Below, piece by piece: positions 8,796 through 16,845 of a stretch of 58,526 bases of DNA (the stretch's first letter is position 1; every line of letters begins with the position of its first letter). The notes under the pieces are model-generated. The model did not search any database. It was not told where the DNA came from and saw only the letters and a list, made by a program, of their open reading frames with translations. The position numbers and the translations under genes were made by a program. This DNA is from an uncultured Bacteroidales bacterium (GTDB lineage Bacteria > Bacteroidota > Bacteroidia > Bacteroidales > F082), in NCBI GenBank assembly GCA_946405575.1, contig CAMJHP010000013.1, forward strand, positions 1 through 58,526, written 5' to 3'.

Positions 8796-10862
8796 TCATT
8801 TCTCGGGATAAGCAATCCTGACGTGATAAATACTCATCAGCTTTTTCTTCAGCACTTTACGACAGATTTCAATGTCGTGTAAGGTTAAATCCGTGTTGAG
8901 AAACTGCCCAGCCTCCATCTGTTTGTTGATGATGCCATCCACCAAATCGCTGATTTTCTTTTCATCAGGTTCTTTGAGGCTGTGTGAAGCGGCTTCGATG
9001 CTGTCAGCCATCATCAGCACGGCAGTCTCACGCGAAAACGGTGCCGGGCCATGGTAAGTGAAGGGTGTCGGGTCGACTTCCTCATTGGGATGCGCTTTCT
9101 GTTCATTGATGTAGAAATAGTCAGTACGACGTGTGCCATGGTGGGTTCGGATGAAGTCGATGATACGTTCGGGAACGTGGTTTTTATGCGCCATTTCGAT
9201 GCCGTCAGTCACGTGAGAGATGATGATTTTTGCACTTTCAATATTCGAGAGGTCATTATGAGGACTATAGGCGCCATGCTGGTTTTCGGTAAAATACATC
9301 GGGTTCTTGATTTTTCCGATGTCGTGATACAAAGCACCCGTACGGGCCAATTGGGTATCGCCACCAATCTCAAACAAGACTTCCTCGCATAGGTTGGCCA
9401 CCTGTATGGAGTGTTGGAAAGTACCGGGTGCCGTCGTCGCCAATTTACGTAACAAAGGGCTGTTGGTATTGCTCAGTTCCATCAGAGAGAGTGAAGTGGT
9501 GACACCAAAAATACGCTCAAACATAAGTATGAGTGGCTGAGCCAAAAGGGTAAAGAGTGCATTGAGCAACAAGAGGAACACATCCGACCAGTCGACTTCG
9601 GAGGTAGACAAGAAGGTAAATGCCAGATAAACCAACAGATAACCCACAAAAACAAACACAGCAGATTGGATGAAGCGATGATGTGCCCTTGTGTTCGACA
9701 TACTGAACACCGTCAGCACAGTGGCCACCAATTGCATAAAAATGAACAAAAAAGGATTGGGGACCACCAAGGAAATCAACATCACGGCAAAAACTTGGGT
9801 TGAAAAAGCCAAACGCAGGTTGAAAAACGATCCCACCATTATCGCCAGCAGACATACGGGCATCATATAAATCAATCCCGGAGAGAACTTAACCAGAACA
9901 TATGAAGGGATAATGACCAAAAGTACAAGTGTCAACAGCAAGACAATATTCTTTAGCTCAGAAAAGATTTTTTTATGTAACTTGTTGCCATACAAACCCA
10001 TAATAGTGAAAACTAAAGCCACGAGGAAAATCTGACTCAACAATACACGCACAGATTCATCACTCGACATTGATCGCGAGTTGTATTCACGCTGCAAAGA
10101 ATTCAGTTTGTTGTAAATATTCTCATCTACCAATTGCCCTTCCGCGACGATGGCTTGATCCTTCTGCACCATACCATAGGTCAATGAAACCGCGTCGACC
10201 GCCTTGTCGACCTCCTGTTTGGTAAGGTCAGCATTATAGAACACATTTTGACGCAATGCCCCATTGATGAGTTCTGAAAGAAGTTTCTTATCAATATGGT
10301 TATCAGACTGTTCCAAGATATGAGAAACAGCTTCAGTGGCGGTATTCATACTATAAAACTCGCCATAACGAATGCTCCGCATTACTTTGTTACGAACGAC
10401 ATTGACCTCTGAGCCTGACTCCAAATTGGATATCGCATTGTCATATGCCACAATACCTTGATCCTCAATGGAGTCGAAGACATTAAAGAGACAGTCCAAA
10501 TTGAGGTCACGATCGAAATGTGATGAGGGTTCCCATTTTGAATCAAAGTTGATAAACAAGAGGTTACGCGAAGCGACCATCTCATCATCGTTGAACACGA
10601 AGATAGGCTTAACCTTTGCTCTGGCGGCATTGGTTTCGGCACTCAAAGTCTCATAATCCTTGTAAATCGGGAAATCGAACGGTGCATACAAAGTCTCATG
10701 CATCCAAGGTTTAGAAAGTTGGTATTCATATTTGAATTTGCCCGTACGCGGCATCTGCCAACACACCAAGGCCGTTGCCACCATAAAAACAAAAGCCTTG
10801 CCCACAACATAATACCTATGCCTTATCGAATTGATAATATCCTTTATTTTATTCATAATCAA
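8796..10862 (-). CDS. PgpH-like 7TM HD-domain phosphohydrolase (probable c-di-AMP phosphodiesterase)
   Basis: The product is 688 aa. A membrane helix lies near residues 20-40. A ~230-residue extracytoplasmic region follows (7TMR-HDED-like). Then come seven hydrophobic helices at about 275-450. The cytoplasmic HD domain carries HDIGKI near residue 513, an HNDLS/ISHV helix and a further His-His (THHGT), the metal ligands of HD enzymes. This order matches PgpH, which cleaves cyclic di-AMP to pApA. The nucleotide specificity is inferred from architecture. The upstream gap 10863-10999 is AT-rich, with a 13-bp palindrome CGCTAATTTAGCG and no clear TAnnTTTG box. Confidence 0.85.
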   Translation of the reverse strand: MIMNKIKDIINSIRHRYYVVGKAFVFMVATALVCWQMPRTGKFKYEYQLSKPWMHETLYAPFDFPIYKDYETLSAETNAARAKVKPIFVFNDDEMVASRNLLFINFDSKWEPSSHFDRDLNLDCLFNVFDSIEDQGIVAYDNAISNLESGSEVNVVRNKVMRSIRYGEFYSMNTATEAVSHILEQSDNHIDKKLLSELINGALRQNVFYNADLTKQEVDKAVDAVSLTYGMVQKDQAIVAEGQLVDENIYNKLNSLQREYNSRSMSSDESVRVLLSQIFLVALVFTIMGLYGNKLHKKIFSELKNIVLLLTLVLLVIIPSYVLVKFSPGLIYMMPVCLLAIMVGSFFNLRLAFSTQVFAVMLISLVVPNPFLFIFMQLVATVLTVFSMSNTRAHHRFIQSAVFVFVGYLLVYLAFTFLSTSEVDWSDVFLLLLNALFTLLAQPLILMFERIFGVTTSLSLMELSNTNSPLLRKLATTAPGTFQHSIQVANLCEEVLFEIGGDTQLARTGALYHDIGKIKNPMYFTENQHGAYSPHNDLSNIESAKIIISHVTDGIEMAHKNHVPERIIDFIRTHHGTRRTDYFYINEQKAHPNEEVDPTPFTYHGPAPFSRETAVLMMADSIEAASHSLKEPDEKKISDLVDGIINKQMEAGQFLNTDLTLHDIEICRKVLKKKLMSIYHVRIAYPEK

Positions 10863-10999
10863 ATAATTATAAACAATCTATTATGATTAAACTGAGGGCT
10901 AAATTAAGAAAAACTACAATCAGTTGAAAAAAAACAGCAAAAAAAGGCGACTCACACTGAATAGTTCGCTAATTTAGCGGTCAGAAAAAAGCAACTATT

Positions 11000-11743
11000 A
11001 TGACCTACGGTATCTGCAACTTATCCGCCATTGCCATGCGCAAGGAAAGCCGACACACCTCCGAAATGGTAAGCCAACTGCTTTATAATGAAACCTATAC
11101 GGTTTTGGACAGGACTTTTGAATGGGTGCTTGTCCGGAAGGACAACGGACCTTCGACAAACCCAGAAACCTGCTATTATGAAGGCTGGATCCAGGCGAAA
11201 CAATTTTGTGAAATCAGAGAAGATGAGTTCAACGCATTGAAGGACAAAAAAATCTACCTTGTCAATAAGCCCATTGCAGAATACAATGGCAAATTCTTGA
11301 CTTTGGGTACGCCACTCTTTGAGCCACATCCTGACACTATAGAAATGCCTTCAGAGTTCCATCCAAAGATGATGGTGGATTATGCAAAATTACTGCTCGG
11401 GGTGCCATATCTATGGGGAGGCCGCACAGCGATGGGCATCGACTGCTCAGGCTTGGTGCAAGTATGTGCACGTATGGCTGGACTTCTCCTGCCTCGCGAT
11501 GCCTCGCAACAAGTCAAGGAAGGCGAGTTGGTGTATTTCCTGCAAGAGACACAACCCGGTGACTTAGCTTTCTTTGGCGAGGAGGACGGCCACATCACCC
11601 ATGTGGGCATCATTTTGGGCAACGAACAAATCATCCACTGCTCGGGTGAGGTCCGCATCGACTACCTCGACCAAACAGGGATTTTTAATAAGGAGAAAAA
11701 CGAGCACACGCATCGGTTGCAGGTTATTAAACGGATGAAATAA
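11000..11743 (+). CDS. NlpC/P60 cell-wall peptidase with SH3-like N-terminus
   Basis: The product is 247 aa with no signal peptide, so it probably acts in the cytoplasm on recycled muropeptides. Residues 1-75 and 80-120 look like two bacterial SH3 domains. The catalytic NlpC/P60 domain follows, with nucleophile C149 (DCSG), H201 (HVGI) and H213 (HCSG). Family members of this layout cut the gamma-D-Glu-diaminopimelate bond. It is divergent from the PgpH-like gene. Confidence 0.85.
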   Translation: MTYGICNLSAIAMRKESRHTSEMVSQLLYNETYTVLDRTFEWVLVRKDNGPSTNPETCYYEGWIQAKQFCEIREDEFNALKDKKIYLVNKPIAEYNGKFLTLGTPLFEPHPDTIEMPSEFHPKMMVDYAKLLLGVPYLWGGRTAMGIDCSGLVQVCARMAGLLLPRDASQQVKEGELVYFLQETQPGDLAFFGEEDGHITHVGIILGNEQIIHCSGEVRIDYLDQTGIFNKEKNEHTHRLQVIKRMK

Positions 11744-11834
11744 GACATTTGAGATTCCCCTTGAGGGAATGGAGGTTGTAGACACAAAGCAACAAAAAAA
11801 CACCACATGCTTTCGTCAATAACCCAAAAAGCAT

Positions 11835-11842
11835 TATCTTTG
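11835..11842 (+). promoter_or_regulatory. -7 promoter box (TATCTTTG)
   Basis: TATCTTTG lies 29 bp upstream of the ATPase ATG at 11872. Transcription would begin inside the tandem repeat that follows, giving a very short leader. Confidence 0.6.
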
Positions 11843-11872
11843 CGAAAAATTTCGCAACGAAAAATTTCGCAA
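11840..11872 (+). repeat. Tandem 15-bp repeat with hairpins at the ATPase start codon
   Basis: The 15-mer CGAAAAATTTCGCAA occurs twice without a gap, at 11843-11857 and 11858-11872. The first copy is part of a perfect 8-bp inverted repeat, TTGCGAAA-aa-TTTCGCAA (11840-11857). The second holds CGAAA-aa-TTTCG (11858-11869). The second repeat's last base is the A of the ATG. The unit is five codons and stays in frame with the gene. Confidence 0.8.
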
Positions 11873-12954
11873 TGAAGAATCCATTTAAATTCGGAACGGT
11901 CGTCAAGGAAGAGTTTTTCACCGACCGACAGGAAGAACTGCAATACATCTGCCGCGTAATGGACAGTGAGAACCACCTCGCCCTCATCAGTCCGCGCCGT
12001 TTCGGGAAAAGTAGCCTCGTTTTGAAAGCCGTCAAGCTACTGAAACGGCCTTACATCATGCTCAACATGCAGAGCATCACCAGCAACAAAGACCTATCAA
12101 ACAGGATTTTGGAATCTGTTTTAAAGCTCTATCCGATGAAAAACCTGAAAGTACTACTACGCAATTTCAGGATTGTACCCACCATCAGCACCAACCCGAT
12201 GAACGACAGCATTGAAGTGTCGTTCAATCCGTTCAGCAAGGATAACAACGACATGATTTTAGAAGATGTGCTGCAATTGGTCAACGAGGTCAGTACCGAA
12301 AAGAAGCGTGTCATCCTCATTTTCGATGAGTTTCAGGAAATCAAGGAGATAGAGAAAGGTTTGGATAAAAAACTGAGAGGTATTCTGCAACTTCAGGACA
12401 AGATAAACTGCATCTTCTTGGGCAGCCAAGAGTCGATGATGGAGGAGATTTTCAACGACAAGAAGTCGCCTTTTTACCATTTCGGCCTCATCATGCAACT
12501 GAAACGCATCCCCGAAGACGAGTTTTTCCAGTTCTTGAACGAGCGTTTCAGTAAAATCACCGCACAAAGTGAGAGCATCAGCCATGAGATTCTGCAAGTG
12601 ACGCACTGCCACCCCTATTACACGGAACAATTAGCTTTTCAAGTGTGGGATGCCATCCAATATCAAAAGATTGGGAACGATGTAGTGAACCAAGCTATCG
12701 GTCAATTGGTTCAAATGCACGATCTTGATTTTGAGCGTTTTTGGATTAACCTCAACAAGACCGACCGAAACACTTTGAAGCTGCTTGCACAAGGCAAAAG
12801 CCCTATGATGCAGCGCGATACGTCCACAAGCACCTCGTTCAGTTCGCTGAAACGCCTGACTAAGAACGGCTATGCCATTAAGACCGATACATACGAGATT
12901 GAAGACCCATTTTTCCAAAGATGGATTCAACAAAACATTTTGTCATCAAAATAA
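11872..12954 (+). CDS. AAA-type ATPase (archaeal-ATPase-like family)
   Basis: The product is 360 aa. Residues 40-48 (SPRRFGKSS) form a Walker A loop of the type seen in archaeal-type ATPases (PF01637-like). The Walker B motif is VILIFDEFQE, with D152 and E153. The C-terminal third looks like a winged helix (LTKNGYAIKTDTYEIEDPFFQRWI), which may bind DNA. Such ATPases are common in Bacteroidota genomes, often in many copies, and have no established role. The gene stands alone with its own promoter and the tandem repeat at its start codon. It is not the same family as the ATPase at 24671-26020. Confidence 0.75.
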   Translation: MKNPFKFGTVVKEEFFTDRQEELQYICRVMDSENHLALISPRRFGKSSLVLKAVKLLKRPYIMLNMQSITSNKDLSNRILESVLKLYPMKNLKVLLRNFRIVPTISTNPMNDSIEVSFNPFSKDNNDMILEDVLQLVNEVSTEKKRVILIFDEFQEIKEIEKGLDKKLRGILQLQDKINCIFLGSQESMMEEIFNDKKSPFYHFGLIMQLKRIPEDEFFQFLNERFSKITAQSESISHEILQVTHCHPYYTEQLAFQVWDAIQYQKIGNDVVNQAIGQLVQMHDLDFERFWINLNKTDRNTLKLLAQGKSPMMQRDTSTSTSFSSLKRLTKNGYAIKTDTYEIEDPFFQRWIQQNILSSK

Positions 12955-12985
12955 GATTGATTTTTCATCGTTTCAATCAAAACCT

Positions 12986-12993
12986 TATATTTG
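12986..12993 (+). promoter_or_regulatory. -7 promoter box (TATATTTG)
   Basis: TATATTTG lies 24 bp upstream of the lipoprotein ATG at 13018, and a shorter frame-starting TTG at 12991 lies inside it. Confidence 0.6.
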
Positions 12994-13017
12994 CACCGCG
13001 TTTTAAACCTCATTCAA

Positions 13018-13752
13018 ATGAAGAAATCATTGGTTTTTGCATTGGCACTACTGGCAATCTGCATTATACCGTCGTGCAAAAAAGACCCTGCACAAACCAA
13101 AGTCGTTTTTGGCGATAGTAAAGGAATGTCTGTAACGACATACAAAAACAGTCCTTTAGTAGAGCAATATGGTCATGACTCATGGGGCTATTTCATCGAT
13201 CTCAACAACGATGGACAGGATGACGTACAGTTCCATTCGCAAATCATCGGCTCTCCTGGAGTGGGACGCAACATCGTAACCGAACTTATATGCCATGAAA
13301 ACATCGCACTATTAGGCGACATCATCAATCAACAACGGTTTTTGCACATCGACACTGTTGGTTGTTCTACCGATGACAGCATTTTATATATAAATCATAC
13401 AATTACATGCAATCAAATTGACGAAACCGATTCCATCGTCAGTACAAATGAGAAATTTTCCCTATATGCCAATAATGACGGCCTATCCTTTGATTCGGGC
13501 AACTCTTTCATATCCACAAATATCACACTGAAAAACCGTCCATATTACTATCCCATTGGTGAAGAAACCGTTGGCAACATTGTTTATCATCACATGCATG
13601 ACGAAAAAGACGATTGTGATGCCTTCCCCATGGATGAAGAAAAATACATCGGTTTCAAAATCACCGAAAACGACAAAAGCCGTCTTGGTTGGATGAAAGT
13701 CATCCTTCATCATGACCATGTTGAACTATTGGAAACAGCTGTACAGAAATAA
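13018..13752 (+). CDS. Lipoprotein of unknown function
   Basis: The product is 244 aa, starting MKKSLVFALALLAICIIPSC, with the lipobox cysteine at residue 20 followed by KKD. The mature part contains a short acidic segment, DLNNDGQDDVQF, which looks like a calcium-binding FG-GAP or dockerin-like loop. A C-terminal beta-rich region ends LGWMKVILHHDHVELLETA. This pattern occurs in many small Bacteroidota surface lipoproteins. No enzymatic residues are recognised. Confidence 0.65.
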   Translation: MKKSLVFALALLAICIIPSCKKDPAQTKVVFGDSKGMSVTTYKNSPLVEQYGHDSWGYFIDLNNDGQDDVQFHSQIIGSPGVGRNIVTELICHENIALLGDIINQQRFLHIDTVGCSTDDSILYINHTITCNQIDETDSIVSTNEKFSLYANNDGLSFDSGNSFISTNITLKNRPYYYPIGEETVGNIVYHHMHDEKDDCDAFPMDEEKYIGFKITENDKSRLGWMKVILHHDHVELLETAVQK

Positions 13753-13759
13753 CCCTGAA

Positions 13760-13799
13760 TTGCTTCGTCGTTCCTCATCGCAATGAATCGCAATGACGC
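13760..13799. repeat. Copy of the CATTGCGAGGAACGAAGCAAT repeat family
   Basis: Between the lipoprotein gene and pruA the reverse strand carries a variant of the CATTGCGA-GGAACGA-GAAGCAAT word, followed by a partial repetition (CGCAATGACGCGAAG). The same word is found inside the fakA coding sequence at 30348-30374. The rest of the gap to 13861 is AT-rich. Confidence 0.55.
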
Positions 13800-13861
13800 G
13801 AAGCGACTAAAAAAAATTGAATTTTAAATCTTTAAATCTTAAATCCCTAAATACCAATTAA

Positions 13862-15493
13862 ATGAACAACGCACTGATCACATTTGCGAAGCCGGACAAC
13901 GAGCCTGTAAAAAGCTACAAGCCAGGCAGTCCGGAGAGAATCGAACTCCAGAAGGAACTCGAAAGACAATCCAACGAAATCGTTGAAATCCCCGCCATCA
14001 TCAACGGCCAGGAAGTCCGCACGGGCGACATGGGCGAAGTGGTGATGCCTCACGACCACAAGCACGTCATCGCACGCTACCACAAGGTAGGCGAAAAGGA
14101 AGTCCGCATGGCCATCGACGCCGCCCAAGCCGCCAAGCACGACTGGGAGAACACGCCTTGGGACGAGCGCGCCGCCATCATGGCACGCATCGCCGAGATG
14201 CTGGCCACCAAGTACCGCGCCCGCATCAACGCCGCCACCATGCTCGGCCAGTCGAAGAACTGCTTCCAAGCCGAGATCGACAGCGCCTGCGAGACCATCG
14301 ACTTCTTCCGCTACAACAACCACTACGCCAGCAAGCTCTACGCCGAGCAGCCCGCTTCGGCCAACGACCAGCTGAACCGTACCGAATACCGTCCGCTGGA
14401 AGGATTCGTGTTCGCCATCACGCCTTTCAACTTCACCTCCATCGCCTCCAACCTGAACATGACCCCCGCCTTGATGGGTAACACCACCATCTGGAAGCCC
14501 TCGACGACTGCCCTGCTGTCGAACTACACCGACATGCGCATCTTCATGGAAGCCGGCCTTCCCGCTGGCGTCGTCAACTTCCTGCCTGGCAAGGGCAGCG
14601 TGATCAGCGGCGTGGCCCTGAAGGACAAGAACTTCAACGCCATCCACTTCACCGGCAGCACCGCCACCTTCAAGAGCCTGTGGAAGACCACCGGCCAGAA
14701 CCTCGACATGTACAAGGCCTATCCTCGTCTCGTGGGTGAGACCGGCGGCAAGGACTTCATCTTCGTCCACAACAGCGCCGACCCGCAAGAGGTGGCCGTG
14801 GCCATCGTGCGTGGCGCCTTCGAATACCAAGGCCAGAAGTGCAGTGCCGCCTCACGTGCCTACATCCCCGCTTCGATGTGGAACGACGTGAAGAACCGCG
14901 TGGGCGACATGATGAGCACCATCAAGATGGGTGACGTGAAAGACTTCACCAACTACGTGAACGCCGTCATCGACGAGGCTTCGTTCGACAACTGCAAGGG
15001 CTACATCGACCGCGCCAAGGCCAGCAAGGACGCTGAGATCGTCTTCGGCGGCAACTGCGACAAGAGCGTCGGTTACTTCGTGGAGCCTACCGTCATCCTC
15101 GCCAAGGTGCCGGATTACGAGAGCATGGTTCAAGAAATCTTCGGACCCATCATCACCATTTACGTCTACGACGACAACAAGTTCGAGGAAATGCTGGATG
15201 TGTGCGACCAAAGCTCGCCTTACGCCCTCACCGGAGCTTTCTTCGGCAACTGCATGAAGGCCCAGAAGATTGCCAACGACAAGTTGCGCCATGCAGCCGG
15301 CAACTACTATGTGAACGACAAGCCCACGGGAGCCGTGGTCGGTATGCAGCCCTTCGGCGGTGCCCGCGCCAGCGGCACCAACGACAAGGCCGGAGGTCTG
15401 TGGAACCTCATCCGCTGGACCAGTCCCCGCGCCATCAAGAATACGTTTGTTCCTGCTGCCGCTTATGGGTATCCGTTCCTGGCACAAGATTAA
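13862..15493 (+). CDS. pruA: L-glutamate gamma-semialdehyde dehydrogenase
   Basis: The product is 543 aa, the normal length for the stand-alone enzyme. It oxidises glutamate semialdehyde (from pyrroline-5-carboxylate) to glutamate with NAD+, the second step of proline breakdown. Key aldehyde dehydrogenase signatures are ETGGKDF (general-base Glu region) and YQGQKCSAASR with the catalytic Cys. An NAD-binding FTGSTATF segment precedes them. The codons are strongly biased to C or G at the third position, unlike most neighbours, suggesting high expression. No proline dehydrogenase is adjacent. Confidence 0.93.
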   Translation: MNNALITFAKPDNEPVKSYKPGSPERIELQKELERQSNEIVEIPAIINGQEVRTGDMGEVVMPHDHKHVIARYHKVGEKEVRMAIDAAQAAKHDWENTPWDERAAIMARIAEMLATKYRARINAATMLGQSKNCFQAEIDSACETIDFFRYNNHYASKLYAEQPASANDQLNRTEYRPLEGFVFAITPFNFTSIASNLNMTPALMGNTTIWKPSTTALLSNYTDMRIFMEAGLPAGVVNFLPGKGSVISGVALKDKNFNAIHFTGSTATFKSLWKTTGQNLDMYKAYPRLVGETGGKDFIFVHNSADPQEVAVAIVRGAFEYQGQKCSAASRAYIPASMWNDVKNRVGDMMSTIKMGDVKDFTNYVNAVIDEASFDNCKGYIDRAKASKDAEIVFGGNCDKSVGYFVEPTVILAKVPDYESMVQEIFGPIITIYVYDDNKFEEMLDVCDQSSPYALTGAFFGNCMKAQKIANDKLRHAAGNYYVNDKPTGAVVGMQPFGGARASGTNDKAGGLWNLIRWTSPRAIKNTFVPAAAYGYPFLAQD

Positions 15494-15502
15494 TGATAAC
15501 AG

Positions 15503-15530
15503 GTAGAGACGTAGCGCGCTACGTCTCTAC
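15503..15530. repeat. Perfect 28-bp palindrome (GTAGAGACG family)
   Basis: Positions 15503-15516 and 15517-15530 are exact reverse complements, beginning GTAGAGACG and ending CGTCTCTAC. It starts 9 bp after the pruA stop. A second copy with a different centre lies inside a gene at 17972-18005. Confidence 0.8.
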
Positions 15531-15550
15531 AGTAACAAAACACCAAGAAA

Positions 15551-15583
15551 AATCCGCCGAAAATGTTTGGCGGATTTTTTGTT
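15551..15583 (+). terminator. Rho-independent terminator after pruA
   Basis: The arms AATCCGCC (15551-15558) and GGCGGATT (15569-15576) are perfectly complementary, and the hairpin is followed by a T run. A close relative of the whole segment lies at 18364-18392. Confidence 0.75.
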
Positions 15584-15589
15584 TTTTTG

Positions 15590-15597
15590 TATTTTTG
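15590..15597 (+). promoter_or_regulatory. -7 promoter box (TATTTTTG)
   Basis: TATTTTTG lies 21 bp upstream of the ATG at 15619, directly after the pruA terminator. Confidence 0.65.
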
Positions 15598-15618
15598 CGG
15601 GGTAAAACATCGGAATCT

Positions 15619-16518
15619 ATGACCGGACAGCGATATATCAGCCCTTACACCGACTTCGGCTTCAAGTACATCTTTGGCAGCGAACTGAAGAAGGAATACC
15701 TGATTTCGTTCCTGAACGCACTTTTCGAAGGCAGGCACAACATTAAGGATGTCACCTACCAGAATTCGGAGCATCTTGACGAGGTGGTGTATTCCCACCG
15801 TGCCATCTTCGATGTGTATTGCACCACGGACAAAGGTGACCACATCATCGTGGAGATGCAGAATGTGGACCAGGACTATTTCGCCGACCGAATGGTGTAT
15901 TACTCCACTTTCCCCATTCGCGAGCAGGCCAGGCGCGGCGACTGGGACTACAAGCTGAACCCCGTCTACACGATTGGCATCCTGAACTTCATCTTCGACA
16001 AGAACAGCGACGACGTCCACCACGAAGCCAAGCTGATGAATGTGGCGACCAAGGAAGTGTTCTACGACAAGTTGTCGTTCATCACGATTGAGTTGCCGAA
16101 GTTCAACAAGAAGGAGGACGAGTTGGTGACGCTTTACGACAAGTGGCTGTTCGTGTTGCGCAACCTTTCGCGGCTGATGGAACGCCCTGCCGCCTTGCAG
16201 GAAAGGGTGTTCGCCTCACTGTTCCGCCATGCCGAGATTGACAAGATGCAGCCTAACGAGCGGAGGCAGTACGAGAAATCGTTGTTTGACTACAACGACA
16301 TTAATAATAGTAATGTGAAACACTTCCGCGAGGGCAAAGAAGAAGGGTTGAGAGTGGGCAAGGAAGAAGGACTGAGAGAAGGCAAGGAAGAAGGTTTGAA
16401 AGAAGGCGAAAGGAAAAAAGCTTTAGACATTGCCCGCAAGCTGAAAGCCGCAGGCGTTGACGATGCCGTCATCTTGGCCACGACGGGATTGAACGAAGAC
16501 GAATTGAACTCATTATAA
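15619..16518 (+). CDS. Rpn-family PD-(D/E)XK nuclease / putative transposase
   Basis: The product is 299 aa from the ATG at 15619. The open frame to 15202 lies out of frame within pruA and is not used. It begins TDFGFKYIFG, and the nuclease core follows with FDVYC and HIIVEMQ, the D-x(n)-ExQ pattern of PD-(D/E)XK Rpn proteins (PF12784-like). The C-terminus holds three to four repeats of EGKEEGLREG, a common helical tail in this family that varies in repeat number. E. coli RpnA-type proteins stimulate RecA-independent recombination. The gene has its own promoter. No terminal inverted repeats were found around it. Confidence 0.8.
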   Translation: MTGQRYISPYTDFGFKYIFGSELKKEYLISFLNALFEGRHNIKDVTYQNSEHLDEVVYSHRAIFDVYCTTDKGDHIIVEMQNVDQDYFADRMVYYSTFPIREQARRGDWDYKLNPVYTIGILNFIFDKNSDDVHHEAKLMNVATKEVFYDKLSFITIELPKFNKKEDELVTLYDKWLFVLRNLSRLMERPAALQERVFASLFRHAEIDKMQPNERRQYEKSLFDYNDINNSNVKHFREGKEEGLRVGKEEGLREGKEEGLKEGERKKALDIARKLKAAGVDDAVILATTGLNEDELNSL

Positions 16519-16655
16519 ACCAACAAGATAAAACCGATTGATTAAAGAAAAGACAAACGAATAACCTGACATAATTAACCCCTTGAGCTTTACGCTCTTG
16601 TTCTCTCAACTGAAAACTGGACACTTTCATCGGAAGAGAATAAGTGACGAAAGTT

Positions 16656-16803
16656 CACGCTATGGCGTGGGCTTTTGTGCTTACCTTTCCGATCGGTAGT
16701 CCAGAAATAATCCGCAGTTGAAGGTAAGACAAAAGGCTTCCACGCTTTTCTTATTGCTTTTTCTGAACGAGAGTGGAAGCCACGGAATGATGAAAAGCAA
16801 TAA
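16656..16803 (+). ncRNA. Structured noncoding element with alternative hairpins
   Basis: Arm 16665-16687 pairs with 16721-16745 almost perfectly (a long stem with a small bulge and a 33-nt loop). 16751-16761 (TTATTGCTTTT) pairs perfectly with 16793-16803. A third pairing, GGCTTCCAC (16735-16743) with GTGGAAGCC (16773-16781), competes with the first stem and crosses the second. A small hairpin CACGC/GCGTG lies at 16656-16669. The minus-strand open frame at 16590-16826 is probably a by-product. This element fills most of the gap 16519-16845. Its identity is unknown; it could be a leader RNA for the following gene or a mobile repeat. Confidence 0.45.
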
Positions 16804-16845
16804 TCCAATTTAAACAATAACAACAAAAAAAAGGAGGAAATTAAA

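Noticed and set aside
13847..14830. Long minus-strand open frame antisense to pruA
   Set aside because: pruA is G/C-biased at third positions, which opens antisense frames. The translation is a low-complexity V/G/H-rich sequence without a family.
16590..16826. Minus-strand 78-aa open frame over the structured element
   Set aside because: The DNA is dominated by long inverted repeats; base pairing explains its conservation better than coding. It cannot be fully excluded.
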